A stretch of DNA of 64,000 nt from Exophiala sp. HKRS030 (taxonomy: Eukaryota; Ascomycota; Eurotiomycetes; Chaetothyriales; Herpotrichiellaceae). The position numbers and the translations under genes were made by a program. A model generated the notes under the pieces. That model did no database searches. It worked only from the letters and a program-made list of their open reading frames with translations, and was not told where the DNA came from. The number at the start of each line of letters is the position of its first letter. The stretch's first letter is position 1. This document shows positions 45,590 through 57,115 of this stretch, in pieces. The stretch spans positions 620,001-684,000 of the forward strand of contig JAHWDD010000008.1 in assembly GCA_023897205.1 (NCBI GenBank), read 5' to 3'.

Positions 45590-46279
45590 CCGAGTACCTC
45601 TCTCTGTGAAACTCATCGCTGGGCATACTGTGTGGAGCAATCCCTGCCCGGCCAGAGAGGAGGAGAAAGAACGAGTGGAACATGCCAAACAGAATCGAGA
45701 CATCTACTGGCATGTCCTGTACAAAGCGAGCATTACCCGATCATGCGCGATTGCTCTTCCAATAACCATACCTTTCGAGAGGTCACCTAATCGGCGGAGC
45801 CCTACCCAGGTCCAATTGCACCGGCCCAAATAACGATCCACGGGCCGATGAAACCATGGAAACTGAAGTCATGAGGAATGAATTGACCCCATCCACCTCC
45901 TCCAACCGTATATTGGATCTGTCCGTGCTGCCAGAGGTATCAGAAAGTGTCCAGACACCTCAAAGATTCGAGGAACCATATGTCGCGGATGAATGGAAAG
46001 CGACACCAGTGACAAAACAAGAGCACGCCCACTTGAGGAGTGCAAGGGACGCGAGAGACAACCTCGGCGTGATCCGAGAGATGCTTGTTAGAGGGAGTTG
46101 TGTCAATCTGTCATGCAGTCTCTGGCTGCAGACTGAAATCGCGTCCCAAACTCACATCATCAGGGAGAACGGCCTGTTGACCGACAGATCCCACATGGCA
46201 CCACGCTGATGACAGCACACCAGTACCTGCATACTTGAGAGTACAACATCCAGGAATTAGTCTCAAACTCTCCTTGGCA
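45590..46279. other. intergenic; one 117-codon frame of doubtful status
   Basis: The frame at 45856-46209 begins with ATG but has no recognised domain. It directly precedes the LINE relic and could be decayed transposon sequence. Nothing else was seen. Confidence 0.3.
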
Positions 46280-46985
46280 TGGTTTGTGAGCTTTAATTCC
46301 TCACGACGCCGGATACGATGACCACATTGCGGGAAGGACGGGGGGGTTGACGATCGACCTGACCCCTGGTATCGAGGAAGCGGCATCCTGTACCGTTTAC
46401 TCTCGAGTCGACAACAGTTGAGATTGCGATTCTGATCATCTTCCCATCTCCACCGTTATTGCTTAAGACTGGCACCTGGCTACCACGGATGAGAAGTGCA
46501 TGTGCACCAAAACCGGTTTGCCAACACTTCGACAGGTCACTGTGGAACATCTCGCTACAGAGCCCAGGGCCACGGAACTCAAGGATCGACATGATATTGA
46601 TGAATACATCGAAACGATCATTGACGCTCTTCGTAATGCCGTCGATGCCTCAACGCCATGGTCCGATTCATCACCGCACTAAGTGCCAGGCACTCAGCCA
46701 TAGTGCTAAGACATTTCTGCCACGAAGTCCAGCGATTACGTCGTAGATGGCAACAGACGACACCCGAAGACCACTACGAAACCTGCCGGGAGGCGCGCAG
46801 CAGAAAAAAGAGACGACACATCCAGAAGATCTCATGGGATGAGGTGGCAGTTGTTGAGAACCCTCAAGTTCTCACACTGGACTACTTTGGTTGTTGCAAT
46901 TTCGAGGAGCAAAAGAGATTGACGAATCTTTGCAAGGGGAAAATTGATAATAAGTACAGATCGTACACTACCCTGCTTTAGATCT
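46280..46985 (+). mobile_element. degenerate non-LTR (LINE) retrotransposon fragment
   Basis: Read on the plus strand, the segment shows the end of a LINE endonuclease domain: TIDLTPG, then SDHLPISTVIA, the SDHxPI motif. The linker to reverse transcriptase follows (ELKDRHDIDEYIETIIDALR, with VDASTPWSD) and then EVQRLRRRWQQTTPEDHYET leading into the REARSRKKRR-type basic segment. Three in-frame stops interrupt the endonuclease/linker part and the frame changes before the RRRWQ block. The reverse transcriptase proper is missing. This is an old, truncated copy of a Tad/I-like element, not an active one. Confidence 0.6.
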
Positions 46986-47020
46986 CTTAGGAACTTTGGA
47001 TGAGAATGGAGTCCTGAGTT

Positions 47021-47049
47021 AGGTACCTACCTACCTACCTAAGGTAGGT
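47021..47049. repeat. CCTA tandem repeat ending in a palindrome
   Basis: ACCTACCTACCTACCT is followed by AAGGTAGGT; ACCTACCT-A-AGGTAGGT at 47033-47049 is an 8-bp perfect inverted repeat. It lies just 3' of the LINE relic. Confidence 0.7.
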
Positions 47050-47752
47050 GACAGTACGCAGGAGATGCCCAGGCTTCAACGACAACATAACGTTGGTGTG
47101 TTTGGTGGGCTATTTAGAGCTTAGGGAGACGCCCAAAAACAGTTCAAACGACCCCTCCGGGGGGCCATGTTGTTAGATTGTTTCACCAACAGCAAGGTCG
47201 TACCTAGAACCAACACCCGTTCTTCCCAACATGATCACTCCGATGAATTCCCTTTCAAAGGAACTCTGCAAAGTGATTCGAATTCACGCGTTGAGATTGA
47301 TTGTTATGAAGGACAATGCCAAAACTATTGGCCTAATTGTCCCTTGTCCGGAATTGCAAGCTAATTGGAAGGTATACCTCTCCAGAATTGAACGGGGTTC
47401 GATTGTGTCCTCCAGCTACCTGTCTCAACGATCAAGATGAATCGGCCTCCGGCGAGCCCCTTGATACTCTGTACCAAAAGAATGACCAGGTAACCCCGAA
47501 ACCCCTTTTGCCCGCCCAAAAAAACCAAAGGTCAAGTGAGTCCCTGCGCACAATTACCAAGATTTTTTTGTTTGTTTCGTGTTGCCTTTAACCATACACA
47601 CACACAGCACACAACACCAAGGCAAAGAACCATTTTTCCCGATTGCTAACTATCCACCCCCGGCAAGACCATAGAACCTGCACGGCAGCCCGCACCGAAG
47701 GATCGAGAGGTTGTAGTACCTCTAGTCTGGAGGGGGGTTATCGATTAGCCTC
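47050..47752. other. intergenic
   Basis: 0.7 kb without a supported gene. It contains a short CA-rich run near 47595-47610. Frames of 60-84 codons have no features. Confidence 0.35.
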
Positions 47753-48169
47753 TCACAGGTGGCTTGCCAGGGTCTTGGAAAAAATCATACTTGCACCCAG
47801 TGGGCTGAACACCTGCTCTTCTGGGTAGGCCTCACGTCGCGTCTCTTCCTGCTGGAACAGCTCTTTGTCGGCCATGGCTGCCCAGATGGCACGCCAATCG
47901 TGCAGCGTGGGTAGATCCTTTCTGTCCACTTGGAGTGGTGTCACACCCTTGAGGTGACACGAAAGGCACACCTTGTACCAGTCGAGGGTCGGGGGCTTTT
48001 GGTGGAGGATGATGGGGACGTTGTCGCACCACATGGTGCAAGGTCGCAGGAGGGCCTCTTCACACTTCTCCGGCGTTGACACGTCCGGGACACCATTCGT
48101 GTAGGGCGCCTCGTCCTGGTGCCCACACTGATAGTACACCACCACACCAGGTCTCCACCATTGACACAT
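47753..48169 (-). CDS. small Cys/His-rich hypothetical protein (138 aa)
   Basis: Single exon on the minus strand with ATG at 48169 (MCQWWRPGVVVYYQCGHQDE). Cysteines and histidines are spaced C2, C15-x-H17, C36, C44, C48, C68, C71-H72, suggesting one or two zinc-binding sites. There is no signal peptide or membrane helix. The type, a short fungal protein opening with a CxxW...YxCGH pattern, is familiar, but I know no function. The longer frame that starts at 48505 has a TTG start and is unlikely to be translated. Confidence 0.6.
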   Translation of the reverse strand: MCQWWRPGVVVYYQCGHQDEAPYTNGVPDVSTPEKCEEALLRPCTMWCDNVPIILHQKPPTLDWYKVCLSCHLKGVTPLQVDRKDLPTLHDWRAIWAAMADKELFQQEETRREAYPEEQVFSPLGASMIFSKTLASHL

Positions 48170-49239
48170 GTTTGGTTGGGTAAGGAGGAGGGAATGAAGT
48201 GATGATGACTGAGGGAAGATTGTGAAACTTGGGGGGTTTTCGTTTGGATCTGTCTCGGCTCGTGTTGGAGAGAGATGGAAAGTGTGCAGATTGGGAAATC
48301 GGGGCTCGAGGAGTGAGACCAGTTGAGAATGGGCTCCTGCCTCCTCCTTTATGGGCAAAATACTTGCAGCTGAAAAATGCCCGGCCCCCCCGATCATCCC
48401 TTGCATGGCACGAGTAGGAGAAGGCTGCACATCTACCAAACTAAATTCCAGGGGCTTAACTTCGGATGCAGAGTCACGGCGCTCCCATTGCATATCAACA
48501 ACCAATACAGGGCCAGCTGCGCGACCAGGTAGACATATGAAGGGGGCAATGATCCGAGGTTTGGAGGTGTTGGGACGAGATGATGTTCGCGTATCGATCG
48601 TTGTCGTCAGACCGGAGCTACTCTGTAAACACCAACATACCCTATGTAGCTAACCAGAGTAGGCAAAGGGTTTGTGGATCTCCCGATTCTTGAGGCTGGC
48701 TGGAGTCCACCGTTTTGATGCTTGTTGGGTGGGCTGTCATAAGGAGAGGCCGAGGACGAGAATCACAGTTAGAAACGGGCATTGGGGCTTTGACAGGTAC
48801 TACTAGTCTGTGTGGACTGGAAGACGGTTTCGGCCACTCCACTCCCCTACATACATTGTTGGGCACATGCTGGCGACTGGTGACTACTGCCAGGCACGCC
48901 TGCGTTCCCCCAAATGACTCAAGCAGCCCTTCGCTGTGCCCCGGATCTGTACTTACTAGTTTTATTAGTTCCTTGAGTTCCGGTAGTTATTTCCACCCCA
49001 CAGAATGAGTCTCTCTCTGTGGCTTAGAATCTTAATACGGAGTACTGGTCGATTCAATGAATTACTGAAACTTTATATTGCCAGCGCTCACTGTTTGGTT
49101 TCCTACCACCAGCAGCTTGCTCTTATTACAAGGGCGTATATCTGGAGGGACAATTTTGGCAGACCTTGGGAGGGAGATTGTCCAAGGAGTACCATTGTAT
49201 GACGAGTAGATGCTATCTATCAGATTCAGACCTCTCGCG
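48170..49239. other. intergenic; one copy of TACGGAGTA
   Basis: 1.1 kb without a supported gene. The first part is presumably the promoter of the small Cys-rich gene. The 9-mer TACGGAGTA at 49036-49044 recurs, in one orientation or the other, at 57252 and 61563. Confidence 0.35.
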
Positions 49240-50300
49240 GGCATCTTCCTACAAGGGTTTGGCAACATCCTGCTCACGTCTGACCCTTTGCGTAGGTGAC
49301 ATTGGCTCCTCTTTGATCGTCCAGTCAAACACGTTATCACGCCCAAAACCTTCACGTCGAAAGAGGTCATCAAACAAGCTGCGCAGGTATTTTGTAGTCT
49401 GGCTTGCGCTTCTCGCCTAGCCCGCGGATATAGGTCAGGTATGTGGCAAATTCCACGGGCAGACCCTCGCACAGGACTGGGCGCCTTTATACCCTGCCAG
49501 GGAAGTGACCCTCGTAGAGAGTAAAATGCTATGTACGCCAGCGATTCAAGGTCGTCGCGCGGTGATGAATCTACCCGTCACAGAAGGTTCAAGTTAGCTT
49601 AGTCGCGTCGATCACTCTCAAAAAATAGGTACCGTGACGCGACAGAACTTACTTGACGTCCACATGGGCATTGATGCTGGCGTAGCGACAGATGCCGATC
49701 AAGCGAAACCGTGGACGTGCCGCTTCCTGAGAACTGGACGCGACCTGGACACCGGCTCTTCCCTCGGGACTCGGGGATTCAGCTTCTGAGTATTCCATCC
49801 GGCGGCCGGCGAGTCCGAAGACGATCATGTACACAATGTTGCCCCTCACACCGGTGCCCAAGACGAAGTTTTCTGGCTTGATATCACGATGGATACCTCC
49901 CTCCAGATGGAGAGTTTCCACCCGATAGAGAAGTTGACGCATGAGCATCAACGTGGTCTTCAGGGTGAATCTGTTGCCACACAATCGAAAAACATAACAG
50001 TTCGAGCACCGCCGCACGGAAATCATCCTTGATACCATAACAGAACACTCGGGGAAACACCGACATAATCTATCATCTCTTCGAAGATCCACTTCTCTTG
50101 CTCCAAGAACTTTGCTGCTGTGCGATGCTCGAGTTTGATGGCCACCCCTTCGCCTGTCTCAACATCGCGCCCTACGGGAATCCCCCCTCTATTTTGTTGG
50201 GCTGTCCTACTTACCGAGATATACCAGTCCAAACGCCCCCGGAAGATATTCGCTGACAAATTTGGTAGCGCCCACCCAGGCGGATCTCTCGCAGAAAGCG
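49240..50300 (-). pseudogene. casein kinase 1 (Hrr25-like) pseudogene
   Basis: On the minus strand the pieces of a CK1 catalytic domain appear in order: LGGRYQICQRISSG and FGLVYLGRDVETGEGVAIKL; then YGIKDDFRAAVLELL; then FTLKTTLMLMRQLL, IHRDIKPENFVLG, YMIVFGLAG and CRYASINAHVDVK; then [20 protein letters not shown] and [11 protein letters not shown]; and finally [19 protein letters not shown]. They lie in different frames, with one-base shifts near the glycine loop, before IKDDF and at DYK-YL. The segment that normally reads LLGPSLEDLF is deleted. The DFG aspartate is replaced by valine (VFG). The HRDIKPEN catalytic loop is kept. A GTAAGT intron remains in the glycine-loop region. This is a decayed kinase gene. 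Confidence 0.7.
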
Positions 50301-50848
50301 TTGAACAAATGGGTCGTTCGTTGCACGTATCAAGATCGGTTTTTCTGACAGCTGCAAGATCGCTTTGCTCGAATCAACAAACAGTTGGACTCTTCATATC
50401 ATCTTTTTTATCCCGATCACAGAGTCCGTCCTCCATACTTTCCCCTCCAACTTATCACGGGGCATTGTCCTCAACGAATGTTCCATGTCGTGGAGGGGCT
50501 GCTAAAAATGCACTCTGCGACAGGAAGTTTGGTTAGCCAATCATGTTCTCAGCCACTCAACAACATGTATCCGATCAAGTCTGGTTGTCCAGTCATGTTC
50601 ACTTCAGAGGTGCAGTCTGTGAGATTGTCGTTATCCAACAAAGCTAAGCCTTTTCCGTCTTTAGGAAATAGGTTGGTACAGTACAGAGTTAGCAGGCCGA
50701 ATTCATCTTCTGCTAGACTTCTTGGAATTGAAAGCGGGCGAAAGAACTCCAAGACTCGAAAACTTTATTGTAAATTGTTATTGTTATTCATTTCGTCTCT
50801 CACAGTATCATGCTATCTGATTCCATCGCATCGAATTAGACGGAACAA
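50301..50848. other. intergenic
   Basis: About 550 nt between the kinase relic and the 3' end of the Dal5-type transporter. No gene or clear element seen. Confidence 0.35.
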
Positions 50849-52888
50849 TCACCAAACGTAACGAAAGTGCTATCGTAGTCAGCGGGTGCAAAACATGGCT
50901 GAACTGTAACGGACTTGGGGGGACTTATATACTTACCAGGTTCTGCTTGTCCGTCAAGTCCTTGAAATCCGTATCGGCATGTACCCTTTCGCCGGCAGCA
51001 GCATCGCGAGCATCACGACGTTTGTTCTCGTAGAAACACGATACCATGTAGAGAGCGATGGTGATAAGAGAAAGGATGTACGAGCCCAGGATGGCACCGA
51101 AGCCCAGTGGGTACAAAGGTGCCTGGTTAGGCTTGAAGAATTGAGGGCCGATGATGTTCGAGACCGAGTAGGACACAAACATCATTGCATTCACCACCAC
51201 CTTCTTGGAATGACCCTGGGAAAGAGATTAGCAAAAACGGTCGAGGGCCAGAGAGTTCCACCAAGATCATCAAGGACTCACAGCAGTGTTTGCTCCGACA
51301 AGACTCAGGCCCACGATGTAGGGGCCCAGGTAGAAAAAGGACATGAACAAAGCCGCCAATCTTGAGTGATAGGCCGTCAAGGGGAGTGTGTACAGGAACG
51401 TGGCGGAGATCAGGCCGACGATGATGCCGAACATCATGATGACGCCTCGGACATGGTATTTCGGTAGGTACTTGGCGGCAAGGAACACGGCTCCGTTACA
51501 AATGTAGCTGGAGGCGGTCTGGACAACGCCATTTGGAATGGTCAGGAGGGCAGAACGCTGTGAGCTGTATCCGAGGCCCTTCACGATTAGAGGTGAAAAA
51601 TTCGTGAGACCTCCATTCGGAACACTGATCCAGATGTTGAACAAGAACATGAGCCAGACTCGGATGTCGAGGAATGCTTCAAAGAATTGTTCCTTCTTGA
51701 ATGTTTTGTTCTCAATGCCTGGTCAGACGGTCAATACATCTGTGTATACCTTAGCACTGCATGCAAAATAGCTTACCCGTCTGATTCACTCGAACGCGAT
51801 CAATGGCAATTGCCTTTTCCCTCTCATTCAAGAACTTTGCCTTGACAGGGTTGTCCGGGAGGAATATACCAACAACAAGGCCGTATGCAAACGTCATGGA
51901 ACCGCATATCCAGAAGAAACTCTGCCAAATATGGAAATGAGTGGTCTTGATGAAACCGATACTGATGGAAAAAGGATATGGTCAGCACTATCCTGTATTG
52001 TCAATGCATGCTCACACAAGACTCACGCATAGCCGATCGGTCCTGTCAAACACGTCGAGAAACCAGTGTACATCAAGCCGTAACGAAGTGCTTGTTCCCT
52101 GAATACGGTCAATGTTTATAGCCTTCGCCTACAGGCCTTGAAAGAGATCACTCACGGTCGGGTATACCACATTGAAAGTATCAACATATTCGAAGGGACG
52201 ATTGGCGCCTCCAGCAAGCCGAGTAGGAAGCGACATGCCATCAACTGGGAGAAACTGTTGACGAAGCCAGACCCTATCAACAGCACCCCCCAGAGCATCA
52301 TGGCAATAGAAACCGTCTTCGCGATGGGAAGCTTCTGCAGGATGGATGCTGAGGGAAAGCACCAGACAAGATAACCGAACTGAGAAGGGGGCCGTCAGTG
52401 GAACCGAAATCGCATCTCAACCTAGGGGATCATGGACAGTGTATGATGAGGCGGTGCTAGCAAAATACACTCGATCTTCATTCGCACTCATCACCCGTGT
52501 GTCGTATGCAATCAAGTATGCAGCTCGAACTTACATAAAATATCGAACCGATCCATGAGTATTGATCCCCATGAAGGTCCAAGTCTTTTTGCAGGCCATA
52601 AAGCGCAGCTGTACCATGGCTGACTTTGTCCATGGCAGGCAGGACAACGTTGAACCACAATATTGGAATGAGGCGCAAATCGAGCTTCCATCGTAAGCGG
52701 CGAGCTTCCCTTTCCGTGTAGCCATCTCCTCCTTGGAAGATGTCGGCAAACTCGGCACCGACGTCTTCTTTGGCCAAATCGTGATGAATGTGTTTGTCTT
52801 GGACGTTGTAAACCTCGCCCACCTTGTTGCTATCCACAGTATCGGACGGTTGTATGGTCGACATAGTCGAGTCGATCTTGTCCGTCAT
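50849..52888 (-). CDS. MFS transporter, Dal5/anion:cation symporter type (523 aa)
   Basis: Likely plasma-membrane uptake of an organic anion such as a carboxylate, vitamin or allantoate-like compound. Seven exons on the minus strand: 52888-52535, 52379-52156, 52098-52027, 51961-51777, 51718-51282, 51215-50937, 50869-50849. Introns are 57-67 nt except the first, 155 nt. Family landmarks: RLRWKLDLRLIPILWFNVVLPAMDKV in helix 1, ACRFLLGLLEAPIVPSNMLI, WYTRPEQALRYGLMYTG, and the C-terminal NLHFRYVW, which only appears when the last intron is removed. The ATG at 52888 (MTDKIDSTMSTIQ) is the first in frame. It is divergent from the Zn2Cys6 regulator at 53827, a typical transporter-regulator pair. Confidence 0.9.
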
Positions 52889-53826
52889 GGCTACTGAAAT
52901 GATACAAGTAGTAGTGTAAATGTACAACTAATCGGCATCTCGCCCGCGCAACATGAATCATGGTGGTCTTATATCAAATACATAATCGTCATGGTGAATG
53001 GGATCATGTCGATAGCATATTCAAGCAGGGGAGGTTGGATTTCGTCGTCTCTCGGACTTTCGCAAAATGAGACCCGACAGGCTCGGTAGGCCTGGATGTG
53101 CCGGCGCCATTAGTTCAGAGGAGGCTTCTGATCTTCGAAAAGAAATGTGGGGGGTGGCCATCTGCTGATAAGAAGGGGACGGTGGCCCTGAGAGAGGAGA
53201 TGCCCATGTAGATAGCCACGGTTGAAACGGAACGAAGATAAAGGAAAATCAGAAATGAAAGATAGCTAGGATACTAAGTAGTCGTCGTGAAGTGATTCAC
53301 ATGTGCACACTTTTGTCCTTTGAACGTAGGTAATAGATAGCCTGAGGTTGGGCATACTTCTGAATGATAGAAACACGTACAGCTACTAGGCGCAAACAAC
53401 CAACCCCAGGTAAAGACTGTGCTTCCAGGCACAGCTAGGCGTAGGCTCTGGAAGTTGCACGCCTGCAGGCTCCGCTGTCAGGGGGGATCCAACGCCTAAG
53501 GCTGTGAATCTTAGGCGTCGAAAGTGCCTTTTCCAAGGGCTCCGCGAGGGCTCCGCGAGGGCTCCGCGAAATCGGCCAATGACGCCCAGGTATGTCCACC
53601 CCGCCTTTGTCGTTCCCACTAGGGCCTGTCTTCTCCGCGTCATCACCAATGATGGACAATTTCATTATCAAACTAGCTCCACGAGCGCAGCGGGAAGAGA
53701 GAACGGCGAGACTCAATATAATGGCAGCATCCATAGCATCGCACTTTTGACTCTCCGACAATCTCGAGCGCTGACTACCACTTCCCCCTATGCCGATCTT
53801 GGTCGTGGATCTCTATCAGCGTGATT
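52889..53826. promoter_or_regulatory. divergent region of transporter and regulator, with hairpin and 11-bp tandem repeat
   Basis: 0.94 kb. An inverted repeat ACGCCTAAG/CTTAGGCGT (9-bp arms) lies at about 53490-53518. Just downstream, the unit GGGCTCCGCGA is repeated three times in tandem (about 53538-53570). Open frames here overlap the repeat and are not called. Confidence 0.5.
53538..53570. repeat. three tandem copies of an 11-bp GC-rich unit
   Basis: Unit GGGCTCCGCGA, three contiguous copies, in the divergent promoter region 250-290 nt before the regulator ATG. Confidence 0.75.
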
Positions 53827-56352
53827 ATGGCCCCTTCGGAATCGTATCTGATCCCAGGAGATCGCGACTATCGCTCCGATGGAACGTCTCTATACCCTGC
53901 CAAACGGCAAAGGATCCTGGCTTGCAAGCGTTGCAGGCATCGTAAACAGAGGGTACGTTGTCTCCCGCCATCATGAGACATGTGCTTTAAGCACGAAAGG
54001 CGTGAACACGCGAGGTGCCGTCCCACTCGGATAAGACGTGCGAGGTGGTCATTGATCGTTTCCTTGCAGAATCGCACTCGGTGGTGTGCGAGCATTTCCC
54101 GTCCCCTGTCCCTAACAATCTTTCGTGATGTTCTTCAGATACTAAGTAATTCTGTCAGTGTGACGGAGACGGAGAGAATCCATGCTCCAACTGCACAAAT
54201 GCCAACGCCGAATGCTTTCCCACGGAGCCCACGCTCACTCGAGCGCGATACAAAGCCGATTATGTCCAATCTCTAGAGAGACGCCTGGGCCAGCTCGAAC
54301 GCCTTCTCCCGCATGAAACTCCATCTCAAGAGGACCGGAGCGCAAATGAGATCACCACTGTTCTTCCTCAGGGAGAAGCCTCTCGGCCCGTGGGAAGCAG
54401 CAATTCTTCCAACTTAAGGGTAGAGAAGAGTGTATCTCCGACACAAACCCATCAGTCTCACAATACTCACATGTCGACTTCAGGTACTTCGGCATCTCCG
54501 TCGACGAATGCCTTCCAATCGCTTACCAGTGTTCCACATCCTCTTCCTCGGCGGGAGAGCAATATCATAGGCCTCGTGGCCAGTCTACCGTCCGCTCATC
54601 TTCAACAACAACAACAAGAAGTGTCTTCATCCATCACTCTCGAGCATTACCTGAACCAGTTGGCGGTGTGGCCAGACGGAAGTATCCCTTCAGAAATCGA
54701 GGAGCACCTCATCAGCGTGTACTTTGACAAATGTAACCGACGATGGCCGTTTATGGTGTGGACTACTTTCTATTCGTGGCATACTCGCTGGAAGAACAGA
54801 TCGCGAGAAGGACCGTATCATGACGAATGGCAGGGGTTCTTCGTGAACATGTTGTTTGCTGTCGCCTTACTCCTCGACCCGAAGAATCCGCTGATCGTTT
54901 CACACACCTCCCAGACGTTCTACGAACAAGCAGTCAACAACTACCTTCCAGCGGTCTTGAGACAGCCTAACCACTTGCTTCACGCTCAAGCGTACCTCAT
55001 GATGTCCTGCCACGCTTTGTTCTCACCATCAGCGGAGCAGATCTCGCTCATGATATCATCGGCGGTCCGATATTGCATCGTGGCCCGATTTCACCTGGTT
55101 GAGTCAGAGCCAGAACCCACGGATGCCGCCGCCAGGTTGGAGATACAAATGAGGAGGAGAGTGTTTTGGGTTGCATACGGTCTCGACAGGCTGGCGTGTG
55201 GTGTCTTGCGTCTGCCATTCTCAATATCTGACGACAATATAACCGTGCCGCTTTTCGACGATGTGGACGATGCCGGGCTTTTACAATCTCCCCGGATCCC
55301 TCAAGACCCGAAAACGTCAGTTTCCTCGGCCTTACACCGAGAGAAATGCTTCCAGATTCAATCCGAGATCCTGAATGTCACCATGCGGGCCGATTTTTCA
55401 AAGAACTTTGACTCACTGTCTGACTGGAGATCTTATATCCTGTCAAAATTGGAGCACTGGAGAGCCCAATTGCCACAAGCCGCCGATACTGACACAACAA
55501 GCCCCACCGACGAGCGATGGATCTTGATAGTGTACAACCACTGTCTTCTCTATCTCTTCATCCCCTCGAAATGGAACGTCCGTGGACCGGCCGGTGACTG
55601 GTCGGTCAGAGCCAGCACTCAGACAATATTGATATTCCGCAAATTTCAGGGCTACCGAACCGTCCCTCATCCTATGCTTGGAGTGAGTTCTCACCGGTGC
55701 CGCAGAGAGCCACCTTTTTCGGATCACAATCGGTGTCCATTGCTAACGCGCACTCACATAGTTGATCAGCCAGTTTTCCATCGGCATCACCCTCCTGTAT
55801 TGCCTCTGGGCGACTCCTCCAAAGTTCCGTGCCGAACCTTACAACTCCAAGAACGTGTTTGAGGCTGTAAGAGCCTGCTCTAACAACCTGGCCATCATAA
55901 CCGAGAGGTGGGAGAGCACGAAAGACCTCGCAGACATATTCGAGCTCCTCGCGACGGAGATTCCTTTGGCCGAGACAATGTCGCACAACGGCGAACGCGC
56001 AGTCAGCCGCGTCAGCCACGAAGCCGCCGAAGAGATTCATTCGAAGCTGCCTCATGTGAAACAGTTGGTGCTCAATCGGGAGATAATCCGCATGATAGAA
56101 GAGATGGCAACTGAAGACTTCCCACGTGATGACGAAGATGCAGTAGCGGTGGGATCATCATACCCGGGCGTGACGGACAATCTTTCCATCAGTGGTGGGC
56201 CAGCCGGAACTGGGCAGACGTTGTTCACAAATGGGCTCCCTTTGTATCAGTTCCCGAGTCAATACCTTTCCAACGACAGTTTTGTCGACAGTTTCTCTCC
56301 CGGACAAGCGCTGGAGTTCCCTGGTAGCTTGTCCGGGTTTGATGTTTTTTGA
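53827..56352 (+). CDS. Zn2Cys6 transcription factor (746 aa)
   Basis: Exons 53827-53952, 54159-55682 and 55762-56352. The first intron is unusually long (206 nt) and splits the zinc cluster, which after splicing reads CX2CX6CX7CX2CX6C (residues 33-61: CKRCRHRKQRC, then CSNCTNANAEC). A coiled-coil linker follows (QSLERRLGQLERLL), then a Ser/Thr/Gln-rich region. The fungal-specific regulatory domain spans mid-protein (SVYFDKCNRRWPFMVWTTFY, RRRVFWVAYGLDRLACGVLR). The second intron joins PHPMLG to LISQFSIGITLLY. Its divergent position suggests control of the Dal5-type transporter at 52888. Nuclear. Confidence 0.88.
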
Positions 56353-56535
56353 AAGAGAAGAAGAAGGAAACAAAGCCCACGATTTAACATGCGATCTCTG
56401 CCAGTTTCTCCGTCTTCGCCTGGACACGCTTCGAATCTCCTAGAACGTGATCTGCTGCGTCTCTACCATTGGAAGACGGTTAGGAATCGTACAGCAGCAA
56501 GAGATGCCAAAATACCTTGCTGGCAAGCAGGCCGA

Positions 56536-57115
56536 CTAGCGTGTGACCTGCAGGGCCCAAGCCTTCAAAAACAATTCTATATGGAACACGCCCTGCTCAC
56601 GCTTCTTGTGTAGTGTCTCCCCCATGATGGTCTCGTCGAATTCCGGGTGACCTCAGAGAGGGATGATCTTGTCGGGAAGATACATTCCCTGCACCGAGCA
56701 ACGAGGGGTCGAGTCTCAAGCGCGCACTCCAACAGGACATTCAACTACAATGTCCTGACGTGAGGACTGCAGATTCTGTGTTGTCGGCGAACAAAAATTT
56801 CGCCAAAAGGACAGCCTGGCAACAACAAAAGAGGTCCTCGACATTCGAACCGAACGTCAGTCTTCGCGCGACTCACCAGTTGCTCTTTGCCAAAGAGGGA
56901 TGTCCCACAAGACTCAGGTCTGCCGGCACCATGGATCCTTCCCAGCCAGGAATATTGATAGCCACAGGGACGTCAAGGGGTCCCGCGATGATATGGTGTC
57001 CGAAACAACGGCAATAGTCTCGAAACGTCGTTTCGTAATGGCCAATTAGATGTCCTCGACGAGCTTGTTGATCCGTGGATCATAGAGGGATGCGGAATGT
57101 TCTGACGACACGCAA
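56536..57115 (-). pseudogene. class I glutamine amidotransferase (GATase-like) pseudogene
   Basis: Minus-strand reading gives, in order, YDPRINKLVEDI-stop-LAITK; CFGHHIIAGPLDVPVA with the nucleophile cysteine and WEGSMVPADLSLVG; QDIVVECPVGVRA-stop-DSTPRCSVQGMYLPDKIIPL; stop; and GHPEFDETIMGETLHKKREQ. These match the fungal GMP-synthase-like amidotransferase layout, with catalytic C (CFGH) and H-x-E (HPEF). At least three in-frame stops and a frame change before CFGHH break it. The N-terminal third is absent or unrecognisable. Two of the stops are TGA that a single C-to-T change could make from CGA, compatible with RIP-like mutation but not proof. Confidence 0.7.

Noticed and set aside
45856..46209. 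117-codon ATG frame before the LINE relic
   Set aside because: No domain; could be decayed transposon or chance. Not enough to call a gene.
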